DNA from: Clostridia bacterium
Lineage (GTDB): Bacteria; Bacillota; Clostridia; Christensenellales; Borkfalkiaceae
Reading direction: 5' to 3'
DNA: 59,813 bases
Assembly: GCA_017463025.1 (NCBI GenBank)
Contig: JAFTPZ010000003.1
Location: 1-59,813 of the forward strand
Shown: positions 27,145-36,526 of the stretch, piece by piece
Layout of the letters: each line of letters starts with the position of its first letter
Numbering within the stretch: the first letter of the stretch is position 1
Notes under the pieces: generated by a model
Databases searched by the model: none
Told to the model about the DNA's origin: nothing
What the model saw: the letters and a program-made list of their open reading frames with translations, nothing else
Made by a program: the position numbers and the translations under genes

Positions 27145-27803
27145 GTTTTCCGCACGCAGAGATCGAACAAAAGCTGGGCTATACCTTCAAAAACAAGGCG
27201 CTGCTCGAAGAGGCGTTCACGCACTCCACGTACAGTCATCTGTTCGGCGGTAAGCATAACGATCGAATGGAGTATTTGGGGGACGCGGTGTTGGAGCTCG
27301 TCGTTACCGAATGGCAATACGGTAAAGACGAAAAGGCGACGGCAGGTAAGATGACCTCGCAACGGCAAAAGCTTGTTTGTAAGGACGCGCTCGATTCGGC
27401 GGTGGACGCGCTCGGCGTATACGGGTATCTGCGGTATAAGGGCACGGAATATAACCTCAAAGGCAAGCCCAAATCGAGTTTATTCGAGGCGATCGTCGCG
27501 GCGATATACCTCGACGGCGGCTACGCACGGGCGAAGAAATTTATCTTAAAGCACGGTAATTTGAAATTAGATATCAAAACGGGCAACGCCACGGGCGAGC
27601 TCAAAGAATTTTTGGAAAAGCGCGGACAGCCGCAAGCAATAGCGGAAATCACGCGCACAGGCAAGGATAACGCGCCGCATTTTTATTGCAAACTCCGCGC
27701 AATGGGCGAAGAAGCGCAGGGGGACGGTAAAACGAAGAAAGAGGCGATCGCGACCGCCTCGGCGCGATTGCTTTGGGAACTCAAAAAGAAGAATAAAGAA
27801 TAG
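27141..27803 (+). CDS. rnc: Ribonuclease III
   Basis: A 220-residue double-strand-specific RNase. The signature NDRMEYLGDAVLEL carries the metal ligands, with the second acidic cluster in KSSLFEAIVAAIYLDGG. A double-stranded RNA-binding domain follows at about 150-220 (GELKEFLEKRGQ ... GDGKTKKEAIATASARLLWE). Confidence 0.96.
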   Translation: MSFPHAEIEQKLGYTFKNKALLEEAFTHSTYSHLFGGKHNDRMEYLGDAVLELVVTEWQYGKDEKATAGKMTSQRQKLVCKDALDSAVDALGVYGYLRYKGTEYNLKGKPKSSLFEAIVAAIYLDGGYARAKKFILKHGNLKLDIKTGNATGELKEFLEKRGQPQAIAEITRTGKDNAPHFYCKLRAMGEEAQGDGKTKKEAIATASARLLWELKKKNKE

Positions 27804-27838
27804 ATAATAGATAAAAAATAATAAAAAGGAGAACGTAA

Positions 27839-30800
27839 GTGGACTTAAAAGAAATTCAACTCGTCGGTTTCAAATCCTTTGCCGACAAAACGAAGATCCG
27901 TTTTGAGGACGGAGTAACCTGTATCGTAGGTCCGAACGGTTGCGGTAAGAGTAACGTAGCCGACGCGGTGCGTTGGGTGCTTGGCGAGAAATCGGCAAAA
28001 GCCCTGCGCGGATCGAGCATGCAAGACGTCATTTTCGGCGGTACGGTAACGAGAAATCCGCAGTCGAGCTGCGAGGTTACCCTCGTTTTCGATAACGAGG
28101 ACGGAAAATTTACGGAAATTGCCGAACCGCAGGTGTCGATGACGCGTCGCCTCGATCGCAAAGGGGAGAGTAAATATCTCATCAACGGACAGGTAAGTCG
28201 TCAGCGCGATCTCGTCGAACTTTTCCATAAGATCGGTCTTGGTAAGGAGGGGTATTCCATTATCGGACAAGGTCAGGTCGAACAGATCATGAACGCGCGG
28301 CCGGAAAACCGTCGCGTTATCTTCGAAGAGGCGCTCGGACTTATGATCTATAAAAACCGTAAAGAGGAGATCGAACGCAAGATCGAGGATTCCAACTCCA
28401 ACCTGTTCATTTACAGTCAGCGTATCGACGAATCGGAACGCCACCTTGGAAGAATGAAAGGGGAGGCGGAAAAGGCGAAAGAATATAACGAGTATTCGGA
28501 AAGCTTGAAACTCAACGAGGCGAATACGTATATTTACCGCTACGAAAACGCCGAAAACGAAAAGAGTAAATTCAAAAAGGATATCGTTACGATTTCCGAT
28601 AAGATCATCGAGCTGAATACGGGTATCGAACGCATTAACCGTAAGCTGGACGAAAACCGTGAAAAGATCAATCGGGCGGACTTGCGTTTGACCGAGCTCA
28701 ACGATAAGCGCGTGGAACTTTCCGTAGGGAACGAGCGAAAGGACGGCGAGCTCAAACTCGTAAGAGAGCGTATACATACCTACCGTTCGCAGATCGAAGC
28801 GGCGACGGAAATGCTCGCGGCGAGCAAGGCGCGTATCAACGAGATCGGGGACGAGATCGCGATCACGACCAAGAAAAACGCGGAGGATACCAAGCGTATC
28901 GTCGAGCTGGAAACGCAGACGGAGGTTTTGCGTAGCGCGGTAGCTGCGCTCGATAAAAAGATCGAGGTATTTGAAAAGCTGTCGGACGAGAACCGTCAGA
29001 GCCAGCTCTCTTCCGCCGACGATCTTTCCGAATTGAAGAAAAACCTCGGCACGCTCGCGGCGCGCTTGGAGGCGACGAAAGAACGTATTAAAGAACTTTC
29101 CGATACGATCGATAAAACCAAGGACAGAAAGGAACGTCTTTCCGACGAGCTTGCGTCGGTGAGAAAGGACTTGAAAGGTCTGCAATCGTTCACTTCCACG
29201 GGTATGCGCGACTTTGAAGAAAAGCAGGAAGAAGCGCGCGAAATGCAGCTTACGATCAACGATTTCAATCAAGAGCTGTTCAATGCGAACGGTCAGATCG
29301 CGTCGCTCAAAGAAAACCTCGAAATGTATATCAGTTTGAAAAACCGTTTCGAGGGCTATAAAGAATCGGTACGCAGATTGTTGTCGGTGGCAAAGACCAA
29401 CCCCGATCTGCAAAAACGCCTCCACGGCGCGCTCGCCGATATCGTTTCCACCGAACAAAGATACGAAACGGCGATCGAAACGGCGTTCGGCGGCGCAATG
29501 CAAAACGTCGTAACGCCTACCGCAGACGACGCGCGCTATCTCATCGAGTACTTAAAGCGCGCCAACGGCGGTATCGTAACGTTTTTACCGGTAGCGAGTA
29601 TGCGTCCCCGTCCTGATTCGAGGGAGATCCGTCGTGCGCTTGAAGAACGCGGCGCGATGGGGCTTGCGACCGAGCTTGTCAAATACGACGAGTATTATTA
29701 TAACGTCATTTCCAACCTGCTCGGAAACACGCTGATCTGCGACAATATCGCCAACGCAACGGCGATCGCGAAAAAATACGGAAATCTTTTCAAGATCGTA
29801 ACGCTCGACGGCGACACGATCGCCACGGGCGGTTCGATGACGGGCGGAAGCCGTAGAAAGGACGCGGGCTCGCTGCTTTCCAACGAGCGTAAGATTCAGG
29901 AATGTAAGGATAATATCGTCAAGAAACAGAAGTATATCGAAAAGCTGAAAGCGGCGATCGCAAACAGCGAAAAGGCGCGCGCCGAGGCGGAGGCGGAGGT
30001 GGATAAGCTCCGCGAAAAATATCAAGGCGCGAATAGCGAGATCGCAGGGCTTACCCAGCGTGAAACGGCGCTTATCCAACAGCTTGCCGAAACGGAAAGC
30101 GATATCGAAACGTACGCGCAGGCGCTTGCGGAATTGAATGCAAAGCTTGCAGAGCTCGAATCGGAGGAGGCGAATTCCACGCTTTCGGAGGAACAGCTTG
30201 CGGCAAAGCGCAAAGCGGCGGAAGAACAAATCGCAGGTCAGCGCAAGAGCTACGAGGAATTTAAGGAAGAACGCGCGCAAAAGAGCGAAACTTTGCGAAA
30301 AGCGGAACTCGAATACGCGTCGTTGCGTTCGGCGATCGAAAAACAAACGGAAAAGATCGAGCGTTTAACGCAGGAAAAGGAAGACCTCGTTAAGCGTATT
30401 ATCGAAACGGAGTACGAGCAGACGAACGCGCAGACCAAGCTCAATGCTTTGGAGGCGGAGGCGCAGGAGAAAGAGCTTACCGACGAAGAAAAAGCGGCGG
30501 TACAGGCGATCGTGGACGAGATCAACGAGATATCCAAAGAAAAGGAAACGGTCAACGCCGAACAGCTCGCGCTCGAAGAGGAAAAAGAAAACTTGCAAGA
30601 AACGCTCACCAAGCAATCGGACAAGCGTTATAAATGCGAGATCGAGATCAGTAAGATCGATACCAACCTCGAAAATCTTCGCACGCGTTTGGAAGAGGCG
30701 TACGAGCTCGATTACGAAAGCTGTCTGCCCCTGCGCGCGGAGAATTTCGACGTGAACGAGGCGGCGAATCTGATCACGGCGTTAAAGCGCAAGATCACGA

Positions 30801-31438
30801 TGCTCGGTCCCGTTAATCCCAACGCGGTGGAGGAATACGAGAGCGAAAGAGAACATTGCGATCATATGATCACCCAGCGCGACGACTTGCAGAAAGCCAT
30901 CGACGATCTGCAATCGGCTTTGAACGAGATACGCGAGGAAATGTTGCGTATCTTCAACGAGGGTTTCGATCTTATCAACGAAAACTTCAAAACGACGTTC
31001 AAAGAACTCTTCGGCGGCGGCAAAGCGGAACTCCAAATCGACTACGTAGAAGGGGAAGATCCTCTTGCGGCAGGCGTGGAGATCGTGGCTTGTCCCCCTG
31101 GGAAAAAGCTCACGAAAATATCCCTTTTGTCGGGCGGCGAACGCGCGCTTACGGCGATCGCGATCCTGTTTGCGATCCTCAAATCCCGTCCGATGCCCTT
31201 CTGTATCCTCGACGAGATCGAAGCGGCACTCGACGACGCGAACGTGGATAGATTTGCGTCTTACTTAAAAAGATTCGCGCTCGATACGCAATTTATCGTC
31301 ATCACGCACAGAAAACCGACGATGAATCAGGCGGATTCGCTTTTTGGCGTTACCATGCAGGAAAAGGGCGTATCGAAAATAGTTTCCGTCAAGCTTGCGG
31401 AGGTGGAAAGTAAATTAGGAGCTGGAACGATAGAATAG
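27839..31438 (+). CDS. smc: Chromosome segregation protein SMC
   Basis: A 1199-residue SMC ATPase. Walker A is VGPNGCGKSNVADA, followed by two long coiled coils around a hinge (about 500-680, with TGGSMTGGS at its end), then the signature LSGGERALTAIA and Walker B FCILDEIEAALDDANVDRF. The start is GTG 27839 behind AAAAGGAGAA. Two AF-rich antiparallel coils of equal length give the standard geometry. ftsY follows after three bases. Confidence 0.97.
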   Translation: MDLKEIQLVGFKSFADKTKIRFEDGVTCIVGPNGCGKSNVADAVRWVLGEKSAKALRGSSMQDVIFGGTVTRNPQSSCEVTLVFDNEDGKFTEIAEPQVSMTRRLDRKGESKYLINGQVSRQRDLVELFHKIGLGKEGYSIIGQGQVEQIMNARPENRRVIFEEALGLMIYKNRKEEIERKIEDSNSNLFIYSQRIDESERHLGRMKGEAEKAKEYNEYSESLKLNEANTYIYRYENAENEKSKFKKDIVTISDKIIELNTGIERINRKLDENREKINRADLRLTELNDKRVELSVGNERKDGELKLVRERIHTYRSQIEAATEMLAASKARINEIGDEIAITTKKNAEDTKRIVELETQTEVLRSAVAALDKKIEVFEKLSDENRQSQLSSADDLSELKKNLGTLAARLEATKERIKELSDTIDKTKDRKERLSDELASVRKDLKGLQSFTSTGMRDFEEKQEEAREMQLTINDFNQELFNANGQIASLKENLEMYISLKNRFEGYKESVRRLLSVAKTNPDLQKRLHGALADIVSTEQRYETAIETAFGGAMQNVVTPTADDARYLIEYLKRANGGIVTFLPVASMRPRPDSREIRRALEERGAMGLATELVKYDEYYYNVISNLLGNTLICDNIANATAIAKKYGNLFKIVTLDGDTIATGGSMTGGSRRKDAGSLLSNERKIQECKDNIVKKQKYIEKLKAAIANSEKARAEAEAEVDKLREKYQGANSEIAGLTQRETALIQQLAETESDIETYAQALAELNAKLAELESEEANSTLSEEQLAAKRKAAEEQIAGQRKSYEEFKEERAQKSETLRKAELEYASLRSAIEKQTEKIERLTQEKEDLVKRIIETEYEQTNAQTKLNALEAEAQEKELTDEEKAAVQAIVDEINEISKEKETVNAEQLALEEEKENLQETLTKQSDKRYKCEIEISKIDTNLENLRTRLEEAYELDYESCLPLRAENFDVNEAANLITALKRKITMLGPVNPNAVEEYESEREHCDHMITQRDDLQKAIDDLQSALNEIREEMLRIFNEGFDLINENFKTTFKELFGGGKAELQIDYVEGEDPLAAGVEIVACPPGKKLTKISLLSGGERALTAIAILFAILKSRPMPFCILDEIEAALDDANVDRFASYLKRFALDTQFIVITHRKPTMNQADSLFGVTMQEKGVSKIVSVKLAEVESKLGAGTIE

Positions 31439-31441
31439 AAA

Positions 31442-32338
31442 ATGGGAATATTCAATAAATTATTCGGAGCGTTGAAAAAGACGAAAGATAACCTTTCGGA
31501 AAAACTCCGCGTTCTGTTTTCCAAAAACAAGCTCGGCAACGAGTTTTACGAGGAGTTGGAAGAAATACTCATCTCCTCCGACGTATCGGTAACGACGGCG
31601 GAAGAGGTGGTCGAGCGCGTGAAAGCGCAGGCGATTTCGGAAAAACTCAAAGACGAGGCGTACGTAACGGGTTTGCTTAAAACGATACTCACGGAAATGC
31701 TCGAAGAATCGGAAGTCGAGCCTCCCTCCTATCCCTGCGTGATCATGCTCGTGGGCGTGAACGGCGTGGGTAAGACAACCACGGTGGGAAAGCTCGCGCA
31801 CTATTTCCTCTCCAAAGGGAAAACGGTTACGGTCGCGGCGGCGGATACTTTCCGCGCGGCGGCGAGCGAACAGCTTTCCATATGGGCGGAGCGCGCGAAA
31901 GTGCGGATCGTCAAACACGAGGAGGGAAGCGATCCCTCGGCTGTTATCTTCGACGCGGTATCGTCCGCAAAAGCGAAAAAGACGGACGTACTTTTGATCG
32001 ACACGGCAGGGCGACTGCACGTGAAAGAAAATTTAATGAACGAACTTCGGAAAATGGATCGCGTGGTAACGCGTGAATTCCCCGAGGCGGACTTTATGAA
32101 ACTGCTCGTCCTCGACGCGACGACGGGACAGAATGCGGTAAGTCAAGCGCGCCTGTTCGACGAGGCGGTGGAATTAGACGGAATCGTACTCACCAAGTTA
32201 GACGGCACGGCGAAAGGCGGTTTCGTATTCTCGCTTTCTTCCGAGCTTTCTTTGCCCGTGATCTTTGCGGGGGTGGGCGAAAAAATGGAGGATCTGGAAT
32301 TTTTCAATTCCAAAGAATTCGTAGACGGCATATTATAA
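31442..32338 (+). CDS. ftsY: Signal recognition particle receptor FtsY
   Basis: A 298-residue SRP-GTPase that docks ribosome-SRP complexes at the membrane. The N domain is short and lacks the acidic A domain; the G domain has VGVNGVGKTTTVGKLA, DTFRAAASEQL, LIDTAGRLH, TKLDGTAKGG and GVGEKMEDL. Position directly after smc is the usual one. Confidence 0.96.
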   Translation: MGIFNKLFGALKKTKDNLSEKLRVLFSKNKLGNEFYEELEEILISSDVSVTTAEEVVERVKAQAISEKLKDEAYVTGLLKTILTEMLEESEVEPPSYPCVIMLVGVNGVGKTTTVGKLAHYFLSKGKTVTVAAADTFRAAASEQLSIWAERAKVRIVKHEEGSDPSAVIFDAVSSAKAKKTDVLLIDTAGRLHVKENLMNELRKMDRVVTREFPEADFMKLLVLDATTGQNAVSQARLFDEAVELDGIVLTKLDGTAKGGFVFSLSSELSLPVIFAGVGEKMEDLEFFNSKEFVDGIL

Positions 32339-32357
32339 TGAACAAGGAGGAACGTAA

Positions 32358-33062
32358 ATGGCAAACATTGTGGAATGTAACGGTCTGACCAAATACTACG
32401 ATTCGACCTGCGCCTTAAATCAGGTTACGCTCGAAATACCCGAAAATATAGGGATCGTAGGTCTGTTAGGGCCGAACGGTAGCGGAAAAACGACCTTGAT
32501 CAAGCTGCTCACCGGCTTACTCACCCCCTCGTCGGGGGAGTTGAAGATCGCGGATAAGGCGATCGGGGTGGAAACGAAAGCGATCGTTTCGTATTTGTCC
32601 GACGCGCACTCGCTCAACAACGATTACACGGTGATGCAACAGCTGGAATATTTCGAGGACTTTTTCCTCGACTTCGATAAAACGAAAGCGTTGCAAATGA
32701 TCCGCGAGCTGGGCGTAGACGAAACGAAAAAGATCAAAACGCTTTCCAAAGGTACGAAAGAAAAGCTTGCGCTGATCCTTACCCTTTCGCGAAACGCCCG
32801 TCTGTTTATCCTCGACGAGCCCATCGCAGGCGTAGACCCTGCGGCGCGCGATTACATACTGCAAACGATCCTCTCGCATAAAAGCGAAAACTCGACCATG
32901 ATCATCAGTACGCATTTGATCTCGGAAATCGAGCAATATTTTGATTATATTCTTTTTCTCAAAGAGGGGCGTATCGTGTTGCAAGGGGAAACGAACGCCA
33001 TTAAAGAGCGAGAGGGCAAAACCATCGACGAGCTGTTCAGGGAGGTATTCAGATGGATTTAA
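32358..33062 (+). CDS. ABC transporter ATP-binding protein
   Basis: A 234-residue ATPase with Walker A GPNGSGKTTLIKLL, an LSKGTKEKL signature and Walker B LFILDEPIAGVDP, followed by the switch histidine in ISTHLISEIEQ. It resembles exporters of the multidrug/lantibiotic or YtrB type. The stop overlaps the start of the permease gene by 10 bases, so they form a two-gene transporter. The substrate is unknown. Confidence 0.88.
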   Translation: MANIVECNGLTKYYDSTCALNQVTLEIPENIGIVGLLGPNGSGKTTLIKLLTGLLTPSSGELKIADKAIGVETKAIVSYLSDAHSLNNDYTVMQQLEYFEDFFLDFDKTKALQMIRELGVDETKKIKTLSKGTKEKLALILTLSRNARLFILDEPIAGVDPAARDYILQTILSHKSENSTMIISTHLISEIEQYFDYILFLKEGRIVLQGETNAIKEREGKTIDELFREVFRWI

Positions 33063-33943
33063 TGGAATTCGATATGCCGAAAACGACTCCGCAGCCTTTA
33101 CCCGACTCCGATTATAAAGAGGGTAAGCTCCGCCCCGTACGCGGCAGAGTACTCAAAAAATTACTCAAATACGAGTGGAAAGCAATGTTGCCTACGCTTA
33201 CGATCAGCGGTATCGTACTGCTTGCGCTCACCCTGTTGATGTGTATTTTCGTGCGCGTCGATCTCGGCGCTTTCGGCGGCGAGGAGTATCCGGCGACGAT
33301 CGCCGTAGGCGTTATTTTAACGATATTACTATACGTCTATGCGCTCATCGGCGTGATCGTCGCGCCGTTTATCGTGGCGTGTAGAAGATACGAGAAAAAC
33401 TTTTTCAAAGACGAGGGGTACTTAACGTTCAGTATACCCGCCTCTATGGAAGAACATATTTTAGCCAAGCATTTGAGCGGTATGATCGCCGTATTGCTCG
33501 CGATGGCGGCGAGCTTGGTGAGTATCGTGCTTTTGGATACGTTCTCCGTTACCGGCGATTTGGATTTAGGCTACATTGAGCTCGATCCGATCGTTCCCCA
33601 ACATCCCGTTTCGGTGATTTTGGGTGCGATAGAGGATATGATCCTTTTTGCGGAGGGGCTTGTCGGCGCGTTTGCCGTCAGCGGCGCGTTGATCTGCTGG
33701 GGACAGAAGTTCAAGAAAAAGAGCCAGATGTTCTGGCGCGTGTTTATCGCGTATTTCGTTTTTATTGCCTTGGAAACGGTGTTCACTTTGATAGGCGAAA
33801 CGGGCATGACGGACTTCTTTTATAATACCGTGGCAGGCGAGCACGTAAGCACTTGGCTGACGATACTTTTATATGCAGGTGTGATCGCGTTCTGCGTTTG
33901 GTACGAACTTCGAACGTTAAAGAAAAAACTCAATCTGAAATAA
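33053..33943 (+). CDS. ABC transporter permease
   Basis: A 296-residue membrane protein with about six transmembrane helices (for example TISGIVLLALTLLMCIFV, ILTILLYVYALIGVIVAPF, MIAVLLAMAASLVSIVLL) and a polar N-terminus of about 45 residues. It has the ABC-2 permease layout and partners with the preceding ATPase. The substrate is unknown. Confidence 0.8.
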   Translation: MDLMEFDMPKTTPQPLPDSDYKEGKLRPVRGRVLKKLLKYEWKAMLPTLTISGIVLLALTLLMCIFVRVDLGAFGGEEYPATIAVGVILTILLYVYALIGVIVAPFIVACRRYEKNFFKDEGYLTFSIPASMEEHILAKHLSGMIAVLLAMAASLVSIVLLDTFSVTGDLDLGYIELDPIVPQHPVSVILGAIEDMILFAEGLVGAFAVSGALICWGQKFKKKSQMFWRVFIAYFVFIALETVFTLIGETGMTDFFYNTVAGEHVSTWLTILLYAGVIAFCVWYELRTLKKKLNLK

Positions 33944-33949
33944 AAAATT

Positions 33950-34615
33950 ATGAAAATCGATATTTTAACCCTGTTTCCCGAAATGTTTTCCGCTATGCAG
34001 GAAAGTATTTTGGGCAGAGCGCAAAAGGACGGAAAAATCGAGATCCATATCGTCAATCTTCGCGATTACACGGAAGATAAGCACTTAAAGTGCGACGATT
34101 ATCCTTTCGGCGGCGGCGCAGGTATGGTGATGATGGCCCAACCGATCGGGAGCGCGATCGACGCGCTCGATCCCGAGCATAAAGCGCGCAGAATTTATAT
34201 GTCGCCCAAAGGCGAAACGTTCAAGCAACAAAAGGTGTTCGAGCTCCTTAGCTACGAACACTTGATTTTGCTTTGCGGACACTACGAGGGCGTAGATCAA
34301 CGTGCGATCGATCTGTTTATCGACGAGGAAATTTCTATCGGGGACTACGTGCTCACGGGCGGTGAGCTGCCTGCGATGGTACTTACCGATTGCGTTTCGC
34401 GGTACGTGGACGGCGTGATCAGCGCGTCGTCGCTCGTAGACGAAAGTTTTTCCGAAAACCTGCTTGAATATCCGCAGTATACCCGTCCGCAGGAATACCG
34501 CGGCTTGCCCGTACCCGAGATCTTGCGTAGCGGCGACCACGCCAAGATCGATAAATGGCGGCGCGATCAAGCGATCGAGCTCACGAAAAAACGCCGTCCC
34601 GATCTGCTTAAATAG
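33950..34615 (+). CDS. trmD: tRNA (guanine-37-N1) methyltransferase
   Basis: A 221-residue SPOUT methyltransferase making m1G37. Motifs are DILTLFPEMF, FGGGAGMVMMAQPI, LLCGHYEGVDQRAID and GDYVLTGGELPAM, the last two forming the knot that binds S-adenosylmethionine. rimM and rpsP do not precede it and rplS does not follow, unlike the usual ribosomal operon. Confidence 0.97.
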   Translation: MKIDILTLFPEMFSAMQESILGRAQKDGKIEIHIVNLRDYTEDKHLKCDDYPFGGGAGMVMMAQPIGSAIDALDPEHKARRIYMSPKGETFKQQKVFELLSYEHLILLCGHYEGVDQRAIDLFIDEEISIGDYVLTGGELPAMVLTDCVSRYVDGVISASSLVDESFSENLLEYPQYTRPQEYRGLPVPEILRSGDHAKIDKWRRDQAIELTKKRRPDLLK

Positions 34616-34623
34616 GAGGACGT

Positions 34624-35484
34624 ATGAAAAAAATACAATGGTTCCCTGGGCATATGACGCGCGCCATGCGCGATATGGAGGCGAAACGCGATCTTTGCGA
34701 CGGTATTATTTGCGTACTCGACGCGCGCGCACCCATTGCCACGGTGAATAAAAATTTCAAAAAGATATTCGGGGAAAAACCCGTTTTGTATCTTCTCAAT
34801 AAAGCCGACCTTGCCGACGCGGCAAAAACGGACGGATTTCAAAAACTCTTTGAAAGTAAGGGTAAGTATTGCGTGAAATGCGACGCAACCAACCCCTCGG
34901 CAAAACGACTCGTATGGCAAAAACTGACAGAGATCACCGAAGAAAAACGCGCGCGCGCGGAGGCAAAAGGCTTGAACCGTACGTTTCGGTTTATGGTGGC
35001 AGGGATTCCCAACACGGGCAAAAGTACGCTCGTAAACGTGATCAGCGGTCAGAAACGCGCGAAAACGGGGGATAAGGCAGGCGTTACGCGCGACGTGCGT
35101 TGGCTACGTTGCGGTGCGTTCGATCTCCTCGACACCCCTGGGACGATGCCCCCCTCGTTCGAGGATCAAGACCTCGCCAAACACCTTGCGTATATCGGTA
35201 GCGTCAACGACGATATTTTGGATATGGACGATATCGCGCTCGAACTTTTGGGCGAGCTGGCAAAAAATTATCCGCAGTATTTGACCGAGCGTTACGGTAT
35301 CGAGGACTTTTCGGATAACCTCAAAATGTACGAGGCGGTGTGTAAGCGCAGAGGGTTTATATTCCGCGGCGGCGAGTTCGATTACGAGCGCGGCGCGAAA
35401 GCGATCGTAGACGATTTCCGTAAAGGTAGGATCGGTAAGATCACGCTTGAAAAGCCTGCCGATTTTACCGATTTTGAATGGTGA
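34624..35484 (+). CDS. rbgA: Ribosome biogenesis GTPase RbgA/YlqF
   Basis: A 286-residue circularly permuted GTPase needed for 50S assembly. The G4 motif NKADLAD (about 58) comes before G1 GIPNTGKSTLVN (about 125) and G3 DTPGTM (about 172). The N-terminus IQWFPGHMTRAMRDM is family-typical. It precedes rnhB, as usual. Confidence 0.96.
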   Translation: MKKIQWFPGHMTRAMRDMEAKRDLCDGIICVLDARAPIATVNKNFKKIFGEKPVLYLLNKADLADAAKTDGFQKLFESKGKYCVKCDATNPSAKRLVWQKLTEITEEKRARAEAKGLNRTFRFMVAGIPNTGKSTLVNVISGQKRAKTGDKAGVTRDVRWLRCGAFDLLDTPGTMPPSFEDQDLAKHLAYIGSVNDDILDMDDIALELLGELAKNYPQYLTERYGIEDFSDNLKMYEAVCKRRGFIFRGGEFDYERGAKAIVDDFRKGRIGKITLEKPADFTDFEW

Positions 35485-35488
35485 AAGA

Positions 35489-36109
35489 ATGAAAAAAGTT
35501 TGGAATGCAGAAGAAAAGCTCGCTTACGAACGGGAGTTGCAGGCAAAAGGCTTAAAGTATATCGCAGGGGTGGACGAAGTAGGCAGAGGTCCGCTCGCAG
35601 GCCCCGTCGTTTGCGCGGCGGTGATCATGCCGCTTGACGCGACCTCGATCATCGAGGGAATAGACGACAGTAAAAAACTGTCCGCGAAAAAGCGCGAGGA
35701 GCTCTCTGAAAAAATCAAACAAACGGCGATCGCGTATACGATCGTGGAGATCGACGAGAAAACGATAGACGAGATCAATATTTTAGAGGCGACGAAACTG
35801 GGTATGAAACGGGCGATCGAAACGCTGTCGATAACGCCCGAAACGGTACTTACCGACGGAAATATGACGATCGATATCAAGTCGCCGCAAAAAAGCGTGA
35901 TCCACGGCGACGCGCTTTCCTATTCGATCGGCGCGGCGAGCATTATCGCCAAGGTCTATCGGGATAACTTGATGGACGAATACGCCAAACAATATCCACG
36001 GTATGCGTTCGAAAAGAATAAGGGCTACGGCACGGCGGCGCATATCCAAGGGATAAAGGAGTACGGCTTATGCCCCATTCACCGCAGGACTTTCACAAAA
36101 AACTTTTAG
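35489..36109 (+). CDS. rnhB: Ribonuclease HII
   Basis: A 206-residue RNase H2 removing ribonucleotides from DNA. The catalytic motif AGVDEVGRGPLAGPV is near residue 27, with DDSKKLSAKKR and the later acidic site in YSIGAASIIAKVYRD. The start is the ATG at 35489, four bases after the rbgA stop; an earlier in-frame ATG lies within rbgA and is rejected. It overlaps yraN by 40 bases. Confidence 0.95.
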   Translation: MKKVWNAEEKLAYERELQAKGLKYIAGVDEVGRGPLAGPVVCAAVIMPLDATSIIEGIDDSKKLSAKKREELSEKIKQTAIAYTIVEIDEKTIDEINILEATKLGMKRAIETLSITPETVLTDGNMTIDIKSPQKSVIHGDALSYSIGAASIIAKVYRDNLMDEYAKQYPRYAFEKNKGYGTAAHIQGIKEYGLCPIHRRTFTKNF

Positions 36110-36429
36110 GAAAAACGAGCGAAAAGCTCGTGGCGGAATACCTCAAAAAGCAGGGCTGCCGCATACTCAAAACCAATTATCGCACGCCGTTTGGAGAAGC
36201 GGACGTTATCGCCGAGGACGGCGACGAGCTAGCGTTCGTGGAAGTGAAAGCGCGGTTAAGCGATAAATACGGCGCGCCGCGCGAGGCGGTGGATAGCGGT
36301 AAACAAAAAAGATACTATAAGATTGCCGCGTATTACGGCACGCAAACGGGCGAAGAGCCGAACGCACGGTTCGACGTGGCGGAGGTGTACGACGGCGGCA
36401 GGATCGAATATTACAAAAACGCGTTTTGA
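36070..36429 (+). CDS. yraN: YraN/UPF0102 nuclease-like protein
   Basis: A 119-residue protein with the endonuclease-like core of UPF0102: LGKTSEKLVAEYLKKQGCRIL, NYRTPFGEADVIAEDGDELAFVEVKAR. The E-D-ExK arrangement resembles PD-(D/E)xK nucleases. It usually neighbours rnhB and comM; here comM is about 30 kb away. The biochemical role is not established. Confidence 0.92.
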   Translation: MPHSPQDFHKKLLGKTSEKLVAEYLKKQGCRILKTNYRTPFGEADVIAEDGDELAFVEVKARLSDKYGAPREAVDSGKQKRYYKIAAYYGTQTGEEPNARFDVAEVYDGGRIEYYKNAF

Positions 36430-36430
36430 A

Positions 36431-36463
36431 AACTCGTGGGAACAGCCCTGCGAGTTTTTCCTT
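36431..36463 (+). terminator. Terminator after yraN
   Basis: Stem AACTCG/CGAGTT (36431-36436, 36451-36456), extended through inner G-C pairs, followed by a T-rich tract. Confidence 0.75.
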
Positions 36464-36526
36464 TTTTTACGAATGTAGTGTCCCTTTTACGGGAAAAATA
36501 ATATTATAAAAGAGAGGAAATAAAAA

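Noticed and set aside
27845..29503. 552-codon minus-strand frame inside smc
   Set aside because: Shadow of the smc coiled-coil codons; composition is Arg/Phe/Leu-rich without motifs.
36430..36526. glmS ribozyme upstream of glmS
   Set aside because: The gap is 97 bases including a terminator, too short, and no ribozyme core was recognised.
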